NCBI GenBank assembly: GCA_964509295.1
Contig: CAZDWS010000012.1
Location: 60,542-124,541 of the forward strand
Source of the DNA: JBGSQR01 sp964509295
GTDB taxonomy: Bacteria > Desulfobacterota > Desulfuromonadia > Geobacterales > Pseudopelobacteraceae
Reading direction: 5' to 3'
DNA length: 64,000 nucleotides
Below the pieces are notes generated by a model, which worked only from the letters and a program-made list of their open reading frames with translations, was not told the DNA's origin and did no database searches. The position numbers and the translations under genes are program-made. Of this stretch, positions 52,837-61,254 are shown piece after piece (position 1 is the stretch's first letter; every line of letters begins with the position of its first letter).

Positions 52837-53649
52837 TTTTTTCTTTCCGAAAATCAGAGCGACCCAGACACTTATTTCATACATCAGGTAGAGTGGAATC
52901 ATGACCACAAACATGGTGATCAGGTCAGCATGGAAAGCTGCTACGATGGAACTGGCCAGCAGGGCATATTTGCGGTTGGGGGCCAGCATCTGGTAGTTTA
53001 CAATTCCCAGCCTTGCCAGTAGCAGCGTTAATACAGGTAGTTCAAAAATCAGTCCAAAAAGTAGAATCAACCGCAGACAAAAGTTTACATATAGGCTGAT
53101 ATTGAACCAGCTCTGCAGGCCTTCGGCTTCATAGGATAAGGAAAAATTGATAATTACCGGCCAGATGATAACCAGAAAGAACATGGCACCAACACAGAAG
53201 GTTATTGATGCAGCGGTCACAAAAGGTACTACCAGGCGTTTTTCATTCCGGGTAAGTCCAGGCGCGATGAACAGCCAGATTTGATGAAATACTATGGGTA
53301 GTACAATGATAAATCCGGCCAGCATGGAAATCTTGCATTGGACAAAGAATGGCTCCAGCGGAGCGCTGTAGTTCAGGGGGCGTTTTTTCTCCGGTGCATT
53401 AACTTCCAGATCCAGCTTGTAGCGCTCGTAAAGGGCAGGGGCGAGTTTTTTGACTTCCAGGTAAACGGACTTCTTCACATCAGTCAGGTAGGTTTTACCT
53501 GTCAGCGGTTTTTCGATAAAGCCAAGCAGGTCTGTTGAAAAATTCCACGCAACGCCCATTCCGACTATAACGGCAAAGACAATGATGATCAGTCGTTTGC
53601 GAAGCTCTACAAGGTGCTCAAGAAATGGAAGTACTTTTTCGTTTGTCAT
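52810..53649 (-). CDS. tatC: Twin-arginine translocase subunit TatC
   Basis: 279-aa membrane protein that recognises twin-arginine signal peptides. N-terminal LEHLVELRKRLI is the conserved TatC start; six helices follow, with YSAPLEPFFVQCKISMLAGFIIVLP and PGLTRNEKRLVVPF as family blocks. There is an unusually long first periplasmic loop (about residues 45-90: LEVKKLAPALYERYKLDLEVN). tatA/tatB are not adjacent. The C terminus is encoded by an intergenic-type repeat. Confidence 0.93.
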   Translation of the reverse strand: MTNEKVLPFLEHLVELRKRLIIIVFAVIVGMGVAWNFSTDLLGFIEKPLTGKTYLTDVKKSVYLEVKKLAPALYERYKLDLEVNAPEKKRPLNYSAPLEPFFVQCKISMLAGFIIVLPIVFHQIWLFIAPGLTRNEKRLVVPFVTAASITFCVGAMFFLVIIWPVIINFSLSYEAEGLQSWFNISLYVNFCLRLILLFGLIFELPVLTLLLARLGIVNYQMLAPNRKYALLASSIVAAFHADLITMFVVMIPLYLMYEISVWVALIFGKKKQVKVEAEV

Positions 53650-53773
53650 GGGAAATAATTATCACATTGCCTTGAGGTTATGCAACAGCTATAAGTCTAT
53701 GCCGGTTGCGGATGAATACTCGGTACATAATCATGAGACCAATTGAGCAGTTTAAGGGTATGTAAGTACAATA

Positions 53774-55483
53774 TTATCTGTCAAGCAGCTCTCTGATTTT
53801 CAAAAGCAGGTCAGTTGGTTTGATCGGTTTCATCAGAAAGTCGAAGTCACCATTCAATGTGCCTTGACGCTGAATGATATCGGGGGCATAACCGCTGCAA
53901 AATAGCGCCTTTGTTTCCGGCTGAAGACGTTGAATCTCTTCAAGTGCGATCTTCCCGCTTTTAACAGGCATGATCATATCCAGAATAACCAGTTTTATGT
54001 GATCTTTGTGATATTTGAATTTATCGATGGCATCCTGTCCATTTTCAGCCAGGATAACGGTGTAACCGGACTCTTTAAGAATTGTTTCCATCAGCATCCG
54101 CACGGTGGGCTCATCTTCAGCAACCAGTATTGTCTCATTCCCGCCAGTAATTATTCTGTTCTCCAACTTATCATCGACAAGTTCCACATCATCCTCAACA
54201 ATCGGAAGGTAGATCTGGAAAGTTGTACCGATGCCGATCTCGCTGTACACGTTTATGTACCCATTATGCTGTTGGAGAATTCCATAAACCATTGATAATC
54301 CGAGTCCAGTACCTTTGCCAATTTCTTTGGTTGTAAAAAAAGGTTCAAAGATTTTTTTTCTGGTTTCTGCTGACATTCCTCTACCGGAGTCCGAGATGGT
54401 AATGATTGCGTATTGCCCGGGCTCACAGTAACCATGCCTTTGAACAAAGTGTTCATCAATAGTTTGAAGTGATGTTTTTATGACTAACGTCCCGCCAAGA
54501 GGCATGGCATCTCTGGCATTGGTAGCCATGTTGAGCATTATCTGTTCAATCTGCCCGCTATCAACCAGCACCGGCAGTGGATCCTCCGTATGTGAGATAT
54601 CAAGATGAATATCCTCTCCAATCAGTTTGGAAAGCAGTTTTCCCACATTTGAAATTATACTGTTGAGGTCATAGAAGTGTTTTACCATCACCTGTTTTCG
54701 GCTGAATGCCAGTAGGCTGCTGGTCAGACTTGCGGCCCTCTGGGATGCGGCCATAATATTGCCCAGCATGTTTGCTTCCGGCTGCTCACGTTTCAGATTC
54801 AGCTTCATCTGCAGCAGGCTTGCAAAGCCGGTTATTATGGTTAGTACATTATTAAAGTCATGGGCCAGTCCACCGGCCAGTTGTCCGATAGATTCCATTT
54901 TCTGAGATTGCAGCAGTTTAGTTTCAAGGTTTTTCTGTTCAGTGATGTTGGTGGCAATTCCCAGAAAACCGCTGATCTCTGAGGTTTCAGAGTGAATAAC
55001 GGTGATGGTCAGCGAGACAAGCAGCTGTGTACCATTCTTGCAAATGTATTTCCATTGGCGAGTTTCAGATCCGACACGTTTAGCCTGTTCTACAATTGCA
55101 TCAAATCCGTTTAGCTGCTTATGCAGTTTTTTACTTAGCTCAACCCCTCTGTCATTAACCTCCTGATCCGAGTGAAATAACAGAGGTGTCTGTTTGCCGA
55201 TAATTTCCTCAGCCGAGTAGCCGAGCATCTTTTCGGAGCCTTTGTTAAAGATTGTAATAAGGCCATTGTGGTCAGTGGCAATGATGGAGACTTCTGAAGC
55301 GGCATCAAGCACAGACTGCAGCTGCCGATTTGCCGCGGCCAGAGTGGATTTGGTATGTTCCAGTTCGCGTAGTTTCTGTTGTAGTTCCGGGTAGTAACTC
55401 TTGCGGGCAGAATGCTCACCTAAGCCTATGATCTGCTCCCGCTTGCTTTCCCAGTCATCTTCAGTTTCTGGCGGCATTTTCAT
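53774..55483 (-). CDS. Hybrid PAS sensor histidine kinase with C-terminal receiver
   Basis: About 569 aa, cytosolic. An N-terminal coiled coil leads to a PAS domain with PAC (about 60-185: AASEVSIIATDHNGLITIFNKGSEKMLGYS), then a phosphoacceptor His in LAGGLAHDFNNVLTIITG, an ATPase (NMATNARDAMP, ISDSGRGM, FEPFFTTKEIGKGTGLGLSMV), and a receiver (VAEDEPTVRMLM, Asp in LVILDMIMPVKSG, Lys in LMKPIKP). It starts within the 3' end of the alcohol dehydrogenase gene (ATG 55483; 55501 is an alternative), so translation is coupled; it may regulate or sense something linked to that enzyme. Confidence 0.9.
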   Translation of the reverse strand: MKMPPETEDDWESKREQIIGLGEHSARKSYYPELQQKLRELEHTKSTLAAANRQLQSVLDAASEVSIIATDHNGLITIFNKGSEKMLGYSAEEIIGKQTPLLFHSDQEVNDRGVELSKKLHKQLNGFDAIVEQAKRVGSETRQWKYICKNGTQLLVSLTITVIHSETSEISGFLGIATNITEQKNLETKLLQSQKMESIGQLAGGLAHDFNNVLTIITGFASLLQMKLNLKREQPEANMLGNIMAASQRAASLTSSLLAFSRKQVMVKHFYDLNSIISNVGKLLSKLIGEDIHLDISHTEDPLPVLVDSGQIEQIMLNMATNARDAMPLGGTLVIKTSLQTIDEHFVQRHGYCEPGQYAIITISDSGRGMSAETRKKIFEPFFTTKEIGKGTGLGLSMVYGILQQHNGYINVYSEIGIGTTFQIYLPIVEDDVELVDDKLENRIITGGNETILVAEDEPTVRMLMETILKESGYTVILAENGQDAIDKFKYHKDHIKLVILDMIMPVKSGKIALEEIQRLQPETKALFCSGYAPDIIQRQGTLNGDFDFLMKPIKPTDLLLKIRELLDR

Positions 55484-56627
55484 AGATACGCTCAATTTCA
55501 TTCAAAGTAGGTCTGCGTGGGTTTGTTACCATGCATGCATCTTTCATAGCTTTTGTGGCAAGTGTCGGAATTGTCTCTGCTGTAACACCAGCTGTTTTTA
55601 ATGACCGTGTAATTCCTGCATCCACTCGCATTTTCCTGATTGTTTCAACCAGCAGATCAAGGCATTCGGAAGGCAGTAATCCGGCAGGATCTTTGCCCAA
55701 TGCTTTTAAAACTTCTATATATTGTTCCGAAGCGGATTGGAAGTTATATCTGATAACATGTTCAAGCAGCAGTGCGTTGCATTCTCCGTGGGGCAGGTCA
55801 AGCAGCCCTCCCAGACTGTGAGACATGGCGTGGACTGCCCCAAGACTGGCATTGGAGAATGCCAGGCCGGCTTCCAGGCTGGCCAGCATCATACCGTTGC
55901 GTGCTTCCATGTTTTGTGGCTGGCTGATTGCCGTCATCAAATTTGCTGATACCAGCTTGATAGCCTGAAGTGCATGCAAGTCTGTTAATAGAGAACTGGC
56001 ATTGGAAACATATGCCTCAATGGCATGCACCAATGCATCCATACCTGTACAGGCTGTCAGGTATGCATTCATGGTGGATGTAGTTTGTGGGTCAATCAAT
56101 GCTACGTCAGGTACGGTGGATTTGCTGATTATGGCAATTTTTACATGTTCAGCCGTGTTGTTGATTATGGCGAACTGGGAAACGTCGGCCGATGTCCCGG
56201 CTGTTGTAGGAATGCATATCAGCGGCGGCATGGGGTAGCGTACCTTGTCAACACCCTCGACATCAAGAATATGGCAATGGTTTGTGGCAACAATGGCGAT
56301 ACCCTTGGCGCAATCCATCGGGCTGCCTCCTCCGATGGCTACTATGGCATCGCACTGTTCAAGGTGGTAAAGTTCGGCCCCCTTCATCACCTCGTGGTCA
56401 TGAGGATTGGGAGAAACAGTCGAAAAAACGATGCTCTTTATGCCTGCTTTTGTCAGGCAGGCGGTTGTTTTTTCTGTCCAGCCGGCTGCAATGACACCAG
56501 GGTCTGTTACAACCAGCACCTTTTCAGCTTCATAAGTTCTGGCATACTGGCCAACCAGATTTAAAGCGCCAATTCCATAGACTATCTCCGGGTTCACAAA
56601 CTTTCTGATGGAATATTCCTGCCCCAT
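55461..56627 (-). CDS. Iron-containing alcohol dehydrogenase
   Basis: 388-aa group III alcohol dehydrogenase. NAD-binding GGGSPMDCAKGIAI near residue 98 and the iron-binding stretch AVHAMSHSLGGLLDLPHGECNALLL near 264 (His residues) are present, plus CIPTTAGTSADVSQFAI. Oxidises or forms primary alcohols; substrate unknown. In fermenters and syntrophs of this group such enzymes handle ethanol or propanol. It overlaps the following hybrid kinase gene by 23 nt, which is unusual and suggests a functional pairing. Confidence 0.92.
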   Translation of the reverse strand: MGQEYSIRKFVNPEIVYGIGALNLVGQYARTYEAEKVLVVTDPGVIAAGWTEKTTACLTKAGIKSIVFSTVSPNPHDHEVMKGAELYHLEQCDAIVAIGGGSPMDCAKGIAIVATNHCHILDVEGVDKVRYPMPPLICIPTTAGTSADVSQFAIINNTAEHVKIAIISKSTVPDVALIDPQTTSTMNAYLTACTGMDALVHAIEAYVSNASSLLTDLHALQAIKLVSANLMTAISQPQNMEARNGMMLASLEAGLAFSNASLGAVHAMSHSLGGLLDLPHGECNALLLEHVIRYNFQSASEQYIEVLKALGKDPAGLLPSECLDLLVETIRKMRVDAGITRSLKTAGVTAETIPTLATKAMKDACMVTNPRRPTLNEIERIYENAARN

Positions 56628-56691
56628 GATTTCAGCCTCTCGTTGTTGAAATGGCTTTACCGGCTTTCAGAGATCCTCTCCAGACAATGAT

Positions 56692-59049
56692 TCACTTTCT
56701 GCGCTTATTTTTGCGGTGTTTATCAACCGGCTTTCCGCTGCCGGGTAATTCTGTTTTGCGTGGCGATATACCTGTCAAACGTTTGCCTTTAACCGGTATG
56801 CGCGGGTATTCTTCCGCAGTTTCCGGAGAGCCTGACACTGAAGGTGTAGAAGATGTGTGCCCTACAAGTATAAATTCAATCTTTCTGGTAGCCGGACTGA
56901 CTGATACAACCTTGATTCGGGCCTGATCACCAATGCGCAAAGTGCGACGGGTACTGCGACCCACCAGTGAATGCTTGTTTTCAATGTGTGTGTAAAGGTC
57001 GTCATTCAGTGTGGAGATATGAACCAGCCCCTCAACGAACAGTTCCTCCAGCTCAACAAACAGACCGAAACCGGTCACTCCGGTGATATAGCCATTAAAC
57101 TCTTCTCCAATGTGCTGCTGCATGAACTGCATTTTTTTCAGATCAACAACATCCCGTTCAGCCTCCATGGCTACCCGTTCGCGTTTGCTGGTGTGTTCGG
57201 CGATGGCGGACAGGTTTTTGGTGGCGATGGAGAGCTGTTTTTCGGCGTGTTTGTTTACCCCCTCCCCAACCCTCCCCCTCCTGGGGAGGGCGTCAGGCTC
57301 CTCCCCCCAGCGGGGGGAGGTCGGGAGGGGGGCAGTAGCCAAAACAGCTCGCAAAATCCTATGAACGGTCAGGTCCGGATAGCGCCTGATTGGTGATGTA
57401 AAATGACAATAACAGCGGGATGCCAGGCCGAAATGATTCAGGTTTTCCGCTGCATAACGGGCCTGCTTCATGCAGCGTAACAGGGCATAGTTGATCATCC
57501 GCTCTTCCGGTTTTCCTGCCGCCTGGAGCAGCAGTCTCTGCAGCTCTGCAGGAACAACTTTGTCTTCAATCAGCTGGAATTCGTAGCCGAAACCGTAGAC
57601 AAACTCCTGGAAGTTGATCAGTTTGGCCGGATCAGGGTTTTCATGTACCCGGTACAGAAAAGGAATGTCCTTGTCTGTAACAAACGTTGCCACCGCTTCA
57701 TTGGCAGCCAGCATGAACTCTTCGATCAACTGGTGGGCCAGATTGCGTTCGGCCCGGATGATCCCTTCGGTCAGACCGGTCAGGCCGATGATGATTTCCG
57801 GTTCCGGCAGGTCGAAATCGATACTGCCCCGTTTTTTACGCATGGCCATCAGGATCAGGGCCAGTTCTTTCATCTCCAGCAGCATCGGCGTCAATGGCCG
57901 GTACTTATCGGCAGCTTCACGGTTGTCATCAACAATGATCTGTTTGACAAGAGTGTAGGTCAGTCGTGCCGAACTCTTGATGACACTGGGGTAGAAAGCG
58001 GATTCCAGCATCATGCCGTTCTTGTCGAATAGCATCTCGGCGGTCATGGTCAGGCGATCCACCTGGGGGTTCAAGGAACAGATGCCGTTGGAGAGGCGTT
58101 CCGGCAGCATGGGAATGCACCTGTCGGGAAAGTAGACCGAAGTGCCGCGCAGATAGGCATCACGATCAAGCGGGCTGCCGGGTTTGACGTAATGTGACAC
58201 ATCGGCTATGGAGACCCAGAGACGGAAATGCTCACCTTCCCGGCGCAGGGAAACGGCATCGTCAAAGTCGCGTGCTGTTTCACCATCAATTGTTACGGTC
58301 GGCATATTGCGAAGATCCATGCGGCCGTCAAGATCCTCTTTAGAGACGGTCTCTGCAATCGCCTCTGCTTCGGCAAGTGCGTCTTTACCAAATTCGTGTG
58401 GAAGGTCAAAACGGCGGATAGCAGATTGAACCTCCACTTCCGGGTCATCAGGCCAGCCCAGGATTTCCACGATCCGTCCTTCAGCCGGTCGACCGCCGAT
58501 GGGGTAGGAGATGATTTCGGTCACCACCTGTTGTCCGTCTTCGGCTTTGCCGCGAGACTTGGCCGGAATGGCGATGACCATATTCAGGCGGGTCTCTTCC
58601 GGGATAACAATTGAACCGCGTCTGGTTTCCTCGTAGCGGCCCACAATGCGAGTAGTTGCACGCTCACTGACTGCCAGGATGCGTCCATCCATTTTGCCGC
58701 CACCCATGCGGCTTTTTTCGGCGCGCACTTCGACGATATCGCCGTGCATGGCGCTTTTCATCTGTCGTTGCGGAATGAAAATATCCTCACCGCCACCTTC
58801 GGGAGTGACAAAACCATAGCCGTCCCGGTGCGTCTGCAGCTTGCCCCGGATGCTCTTGACCGCCGTTGCCAGTGCAAAGCTGTTGCCTTTGAAACGGACG
58901 ATCTCACCGTCTGCAGCCATATCTTCCAGCATGCGTTTCAGCTCGTGCTTGATATGACGACCACCGAAATGTCTCAAAATTCCGGCAAAATGTATGGATC
59001 CATCCTGCTCTTTAAGGTGTGCTAGGATATTTTTCTTGCTGAGTTGCAT
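56692..59049 (-). CDS. rnr: Ribonuclease R with in-frame repeat insertion
   Basis: 785-aa 3'-5' exoribonuclease. N-terminal winged helix (ILAHLKEQDGSIHF), two cold-shock domains (HRDGYGFVTPEGGGEDIFIPQRQM), RNB catalytic domain (VTIDGETARDFDDAVSL with the metal-binding Asp cluster near 260-275; SPIRRYPDLTVHRIL), S1 domain (FNGYITGVTGFGLFVELEELFVEGLVHI) and a basic tail. Between RNB and the next helix (about residues 573-597) sits a Pro/Gly/Arg-rich segment (PLPTSPRWGEEP, RRGRVGEGV) encoded by a palindromic repeat (57258-57333). The loop is naturally variable, so the enzyme is probably active. A promoter or partner is not evident. Confidence 0.95.
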   Translation of the reverse strand: MQLSKKNILAHLKEQDGSIHFAGILRHFGGRHIKHELKRMLEDMAADGEIVRFKGNSFALATAVKSIRGKLQTHRDGYGFVTPEGGGEDIFIPQRQMKSAMHGDIVEVRAEKSRMGGGKMDGRILAVSERATTRIVGRYEETRRGSIVIPEETRLNMVIAIPAKSRGKAEDGQQVVTEIISYPIGGRPAEGRIVEILGWPDDPEVEVQSAIRRFDLPHEFGKDALAEAEAIAETVSKEDLDGRMDLRNMPTVTIDGETARDFDDAVSLRREGEHFRLWVSIADVSHYVKPGSPLDRDAYLRGTSVYFPDRCIPMLPERLSNGICSLNPQVDRLTMTAEMLFDKNGMMLESAFYPSVIKSSARLTYTLVKQIIVDDNREAADKYRPLTPMLLEMKELALILMAMRKKRGSIDFDLPEPEIIIGLTGLTEGIIRAERNLAHQLIEEFMLAANEAVATFVTDKDIPFLYRVHENPDPAKLINFQEFVYGFGYEFQLIEDKVVPAELQRLLLQAAGKPEERMINYALLRCMKQARYAAENLNHFGLASRCYCHFTSPIRRYPDLTVHRILRAVLATAPLPTSPRWGEEPDALPRRGRVGEGVNKHAEKQLSIATKNLSAIAEHTSKRERVAMEAERDVVDLKKMQFMQQHIGEEFNGYITGVTGFGLFVELEELFVEGLVHISTLNDDLYTHIENKHSLVGRSTRRTLRIGDQARIKVVSVSPATRKIEFILVGHTSSTPSVSGSPETAEEYPRIPVKGKRLTGISPRKTELPGSGKPVDKHRKNKRRK
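57258..57333. repeat. GC-rich cruciform repeat inserted in rnr
   Basis: About 76 bp. Outer arms (CCCCCTCCC... and ...GGGAGGGGGG) pair, and inside are two hairpins: CCCTCCCC/GGGGAGGG and CTCCCCCC/GGGGGGAG, giving a three-way cruciform. A degenerate relative lies at 60561-60627. It keeps the rnr reading frame open. Confidence 0.85.
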
Positions 59050-59063
59050 TTATTATCCTTTGT

Positions 59064-59297
59064 TTATTGATTCTTTTTGGGTTTGATGTATTTGAACCAC
59101 ATCAGTGAAAAAGTGACCGATGCGACGATCCATAGTGTGAACTGCCCTATGATTGGAAAACTATGCCAGATTGAGGTAAATATCCCCACTACCAGTGCTC
59201 CCAGCCCGAGCCAGATAATCGTGAAAGATGGGAAAATTAGCTCCAGTCCAATCAGGCAGAATCCGGCAATTATCCAGTACCACCACTCGATTTGCAT
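59064..59297 (-). CDS. Short NfeD-like membrane protein
   Basis: 77 aa with about three membrane-spanning stretches (YWIIAGFCLIGLELIFP, WLGLGALVVGIF, FTLWIVASVTFSLMWF), typical of the membrane half of NfeD proteins (WYWIIAGFCLIGLELIFPSF is characteristic). The soluble OB-fold is missing, as in short NfeD variants. Start ATG 59297 has GAGGG 8 nt upstream. NfeD proteins usually pair with SPFH proteins; the SPFH gene here (1768) is far away. It lies 14 nt before rnr on the same strand. Confidence 0.8.
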   Translation of the reverse strand: MQIEWWYWIIAGFCLIGLELIFPSFTIIWLGLGALVVGIFTSIWHSFPIIGQFTLWIVASVTFSLMWFKYIKPKKNQ

Positions 59298-59453
59298 CGC
59301 TACGTCCCTCAATGTAGTGAAAGCCGGTAAATGTTAAAATTGTATCACAGGAAAGGCCGGTTCAATATAAAATATTCTGCTTGCCAACAGAGCAGCATTT
59401 TGTGGTATTATTAGATAGTAGTACAGCACATTAATTGCTTTAAAGAGGTAATT

Positions 59454-59645
59454 ATGGACGTCAGCTCAATTGCAGGTGCATCAGTGTTGGCGAAGTTGGG
59501 TCAGACACAGTCTGCCATGTCAACCTCAATGATGAAAATGGCTGCAAATCAGCAGGATCAGATGGCAAACATGCTGGCTCAAAATGCAAAACAGGCTCCC
59601 CAGCCTGCTGCATCAACCGGCCATAATTTTTCAACCTACGCCTGA
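59454..59645 (+). CDS. YjfB-like small protein (putative motility protein)
   Basis: 63 aa. The start MDVSSIAGASVLAKLGQTQSA and the Met/Gln-rich helix that follows (MMKMAANQQDQMANMLAQ) match the short YjfB family found in flagellated bacteria. AAAGAGGT lies about 5 nt before the ATG, and a strong terminator follows at 59667, so it is a single-gene transcript. Role in motility is a family annotation, not proven. Confidence 0.75.
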   Translation: MDVSSIAGASVLAKLGQTQSAMSTSMMKMAANQQDQMANMLAQNAKQAPQPAASTGHNFSTYA

Positions 59646-59666
59646 CCTGACTGACAATGGTTTTTT

Positions 59667-59699
59667 AAAGCCGACCTTGTTTCAAGGTCGGCTTTTTTT
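59667..59699 (+). terminator. Rho-independent terminator after YjfB-like gene
   Basis: A perfect 13-bp stem (AAAGCCGACCTTG and complement) with a TTT loop and a T tract. Confidence 0.93.
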
Positions 59700-59737
59700 A
59701 TTGTATCTGATGTGAATTTCAAACGAATGGATTGCCA

Positions 59738-60535
59738 GTGAAAAAGTCATTAATTACATTGTTTCTCATAACTTTGATGCCTGCTGCCGGGTGGAGCGCG
59801 GAAGTTGCAGTTCCACAGACGGATAATAATGCACTTGTGAAGATTCCGGTTGCTGAAAATGCCGAATCTGTTGCTGTCCGGTTTAACAGCTTCAACACAT
59901 TGGTGCGTGATGGTAAAATCAGAAAATCGGAAGCCATAACAAGGCTTAACACCCTTTTGGATGAATTAAGTCTGTATTATTCAAAAAACGGCGGAAAAAA
60001 TTATTCCCGGAAAGAATGGGTTTTTCCTCTTGCCGGATATGATCAAAAAGCAATAACCGGAGGGCGCAACAAGGGGTATATGGCTTCAGGCTATGACTAC
60101 TTTACTGGAAACAGGCATGGCGGCCACCCTTCCTTTGATATTTTTATTCGTGACCGCAATCAGGATTCCAATGATGATCGTACCGGAGAACAGGTAAAAG
60201 TACTGTCAATGACCGGCGGGATTGTGGTTGCCATGGAAGACAAGTGGGAGCAGGGGAGTAAATTGCGGGGCGGGATTTATCTCTGGGTTTATGATCCGGC
60301 CAATAATATGCTGGTTTACTATGCCCATAACAGTAAGGTTTTTGTTGGACTTGGAGATATTGTGAAACCGGGTGATGTCCTGGCAACAGTTGGTCGAAGT
60401 GGGTTGAATGCGGCTAAAAGGCGTTCACCGACTCATCTGCATCTGACGGTTCTGGAAATGAAAAACGGCCGGCCGGTGCCGGTCAATGTGTATCGTGATC
60501 TTGTACAAGCCCAAAAGATAACAGATCAGCGTTAA
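59738..60535 (+). CDS. M23-family (LytM) metallopeptidase, exported
   Basis: 265 aa with signal peptide (KKSLITLFLITLMPAAGWSA). The zinc site is visible: His and Asp in GGHPSFDIF (near residue 130) and HxH in SPTHLHLTV (near 236), typical for lysostaphin-like peptidoglycan endopeptidases. The intervening VLSMTGGIVVAMED and GDIVKPGDVLATVGRSG are standard. A GTG at 59738 is taken as start, giving VKKSLITLF; a TTG two codons earlier is possible. Cuts peptide cross-links in cell wall or regulates such enzymes. Confidence 0.87.
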   Translation: MKKSLITLFLITLMPAAGWSAEVAVPQTDNNALVKIPVAENAESVAVRFNSFNTLVRDGKIRKSEAITRLNTLLDELSLYYSKNGGKNYSRKEWVFPLAGYDQKAITGGRNKGYMASGYDYFTGNRHGGHPSFDIFIRDRNQDSNDDRTGEQVKVLSMTGGIVVAMEDKWEQGSKLRGGIYLWVYDPANNMLVYYAHNSKVFVGLGDIVKPGDVLATVGRSGLNAAKRRSPTHLHLTVLEMKNGRPVPVNVYRDLVQAQKITDQR

Positions 60536-60560
60536 GCTTATGCAATTATCTAAAGTAAGT

Positions 60561-60627
60561 TCCCTCCCCAGGCGGTGGAGGGGCATGGAGAAAGGTTACT
60601 AATTCACCCCCCCCTAATCCCCCCCAG
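60561..60627. repeat. Degenerate copy of the GC-rich palindrome
   Basis: CCCTCCCC and GGAGGGG pair around AGGCGGT, followed by long C runs as in the element inside rnr. It is less regular and probably decayed. Confidence 0.5.
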
Positions 60628-60760
60628 TGTAACCGGCTTCTCACGCGGTCCCTCGGTAACCACGCGTCCTCCGTTCGGAATTCAGAGAGCATAAACGTAT
60701 TAACCTAAATGACGAGGCCATCCAGGTCTTTTGTCAGCAATAAAGGGATACACAGCAATA

Positions 60761-60803
60761 AAGGGCACAGGCTGGTTATTTGTAATAACCAGCCTGTGCC
60801 CTT
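60761..60803. repeat. Twenty-base-pair perfect hairpin
   Basis: Two perfectly complementary 20-nt arms (60761-60780 and 60784-60803) with a TGT loop, at the left edge of the Rhs island. No T tract follows on either strand, so it is not a standard terminator. Confidence 0.75.
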
Positions 60804-60924
60804 ATCTGTGTCTCAGCAAAGGCACGTGAAAATACCGCTACTTTTGGAATAATGGGCTTCACGGCTTTTTTATATGTTGATTCTGTGAAAAATGTAGACG
60901 CAACACTTACGGGGTGTCTGCTTA

Positions 60925-61242
60925 TCAGTCATAATAGTAAAAAATTCCAAACCCTGATAATAAACATGTAATGAGCGCAACTATAACAGAGATTACATAT
61001 AAATTAGGTGATTGTTGTTCTGATATCATAACTCCCTTGGAGACAGACTCATTAGTTAACAGAGAGAATATAAACTCAAATAGTGAGGGAAAAAAAACAA
61101 TGATCGATATCCAAAACATAGCAATATTCTTTGAAGTGAGTCCACTTTTATAACGCCAAGCTATATACATGCCAGGCACCATTGAAATGACCAAAAACAC
61201 ATTCATAATCAGCCTGATAGTTTTTTTTGTATTAATATCCAT
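60925..61242 (-). CDS. Small membrane protein, candidate immunity protein
   Basis: 105 aa with three membrane helices (about 10-29, 40-62, 82-102). AAGGAAA precedes ATG 61242, which is 12 nt after the stop of the orphan Rhs tip at 61255. In Rhs/CDI systems the gene directly after a toxin tip is normally its immunity gene. The tip is a hydrophobic, probably membrane-acting domain, and a membrane immunity protein fits that. No homologue was recognised; assignment is by position. Confidence 0.65.
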   Translation of the reverse strand: MDINTKKTIRLIMNVFLVISMVPGMYIAWRYKSGLTSKNIAMFWISIIVFFPSLFEFIFSLLTNESVSKGVMISEQQSPNLYVISVIVALITCLLSGFGIFYYYD

Positions 61243-61254
61243 AATTATTTTTCC

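Larger units (their letters stand above)
60536..60924. other. Repeat-rich intergenic region
   Basis: Contains a degenerate C/G-rich palindrome (60561-60627), a direct repeat AGCAATAAAGGG (60736-60747 and 60754-60765), and a 20-bp perfect hairpin. No credible gene is seen. Confidence 0.6.

Noticed and set aside
60880..60940. Short minus-strand frame MTDKQTPRKCC overlapping the end of the candidate immunity gene
   Set aside because: About 20 codons, no proper ribosome site and no similarity; likely chance.
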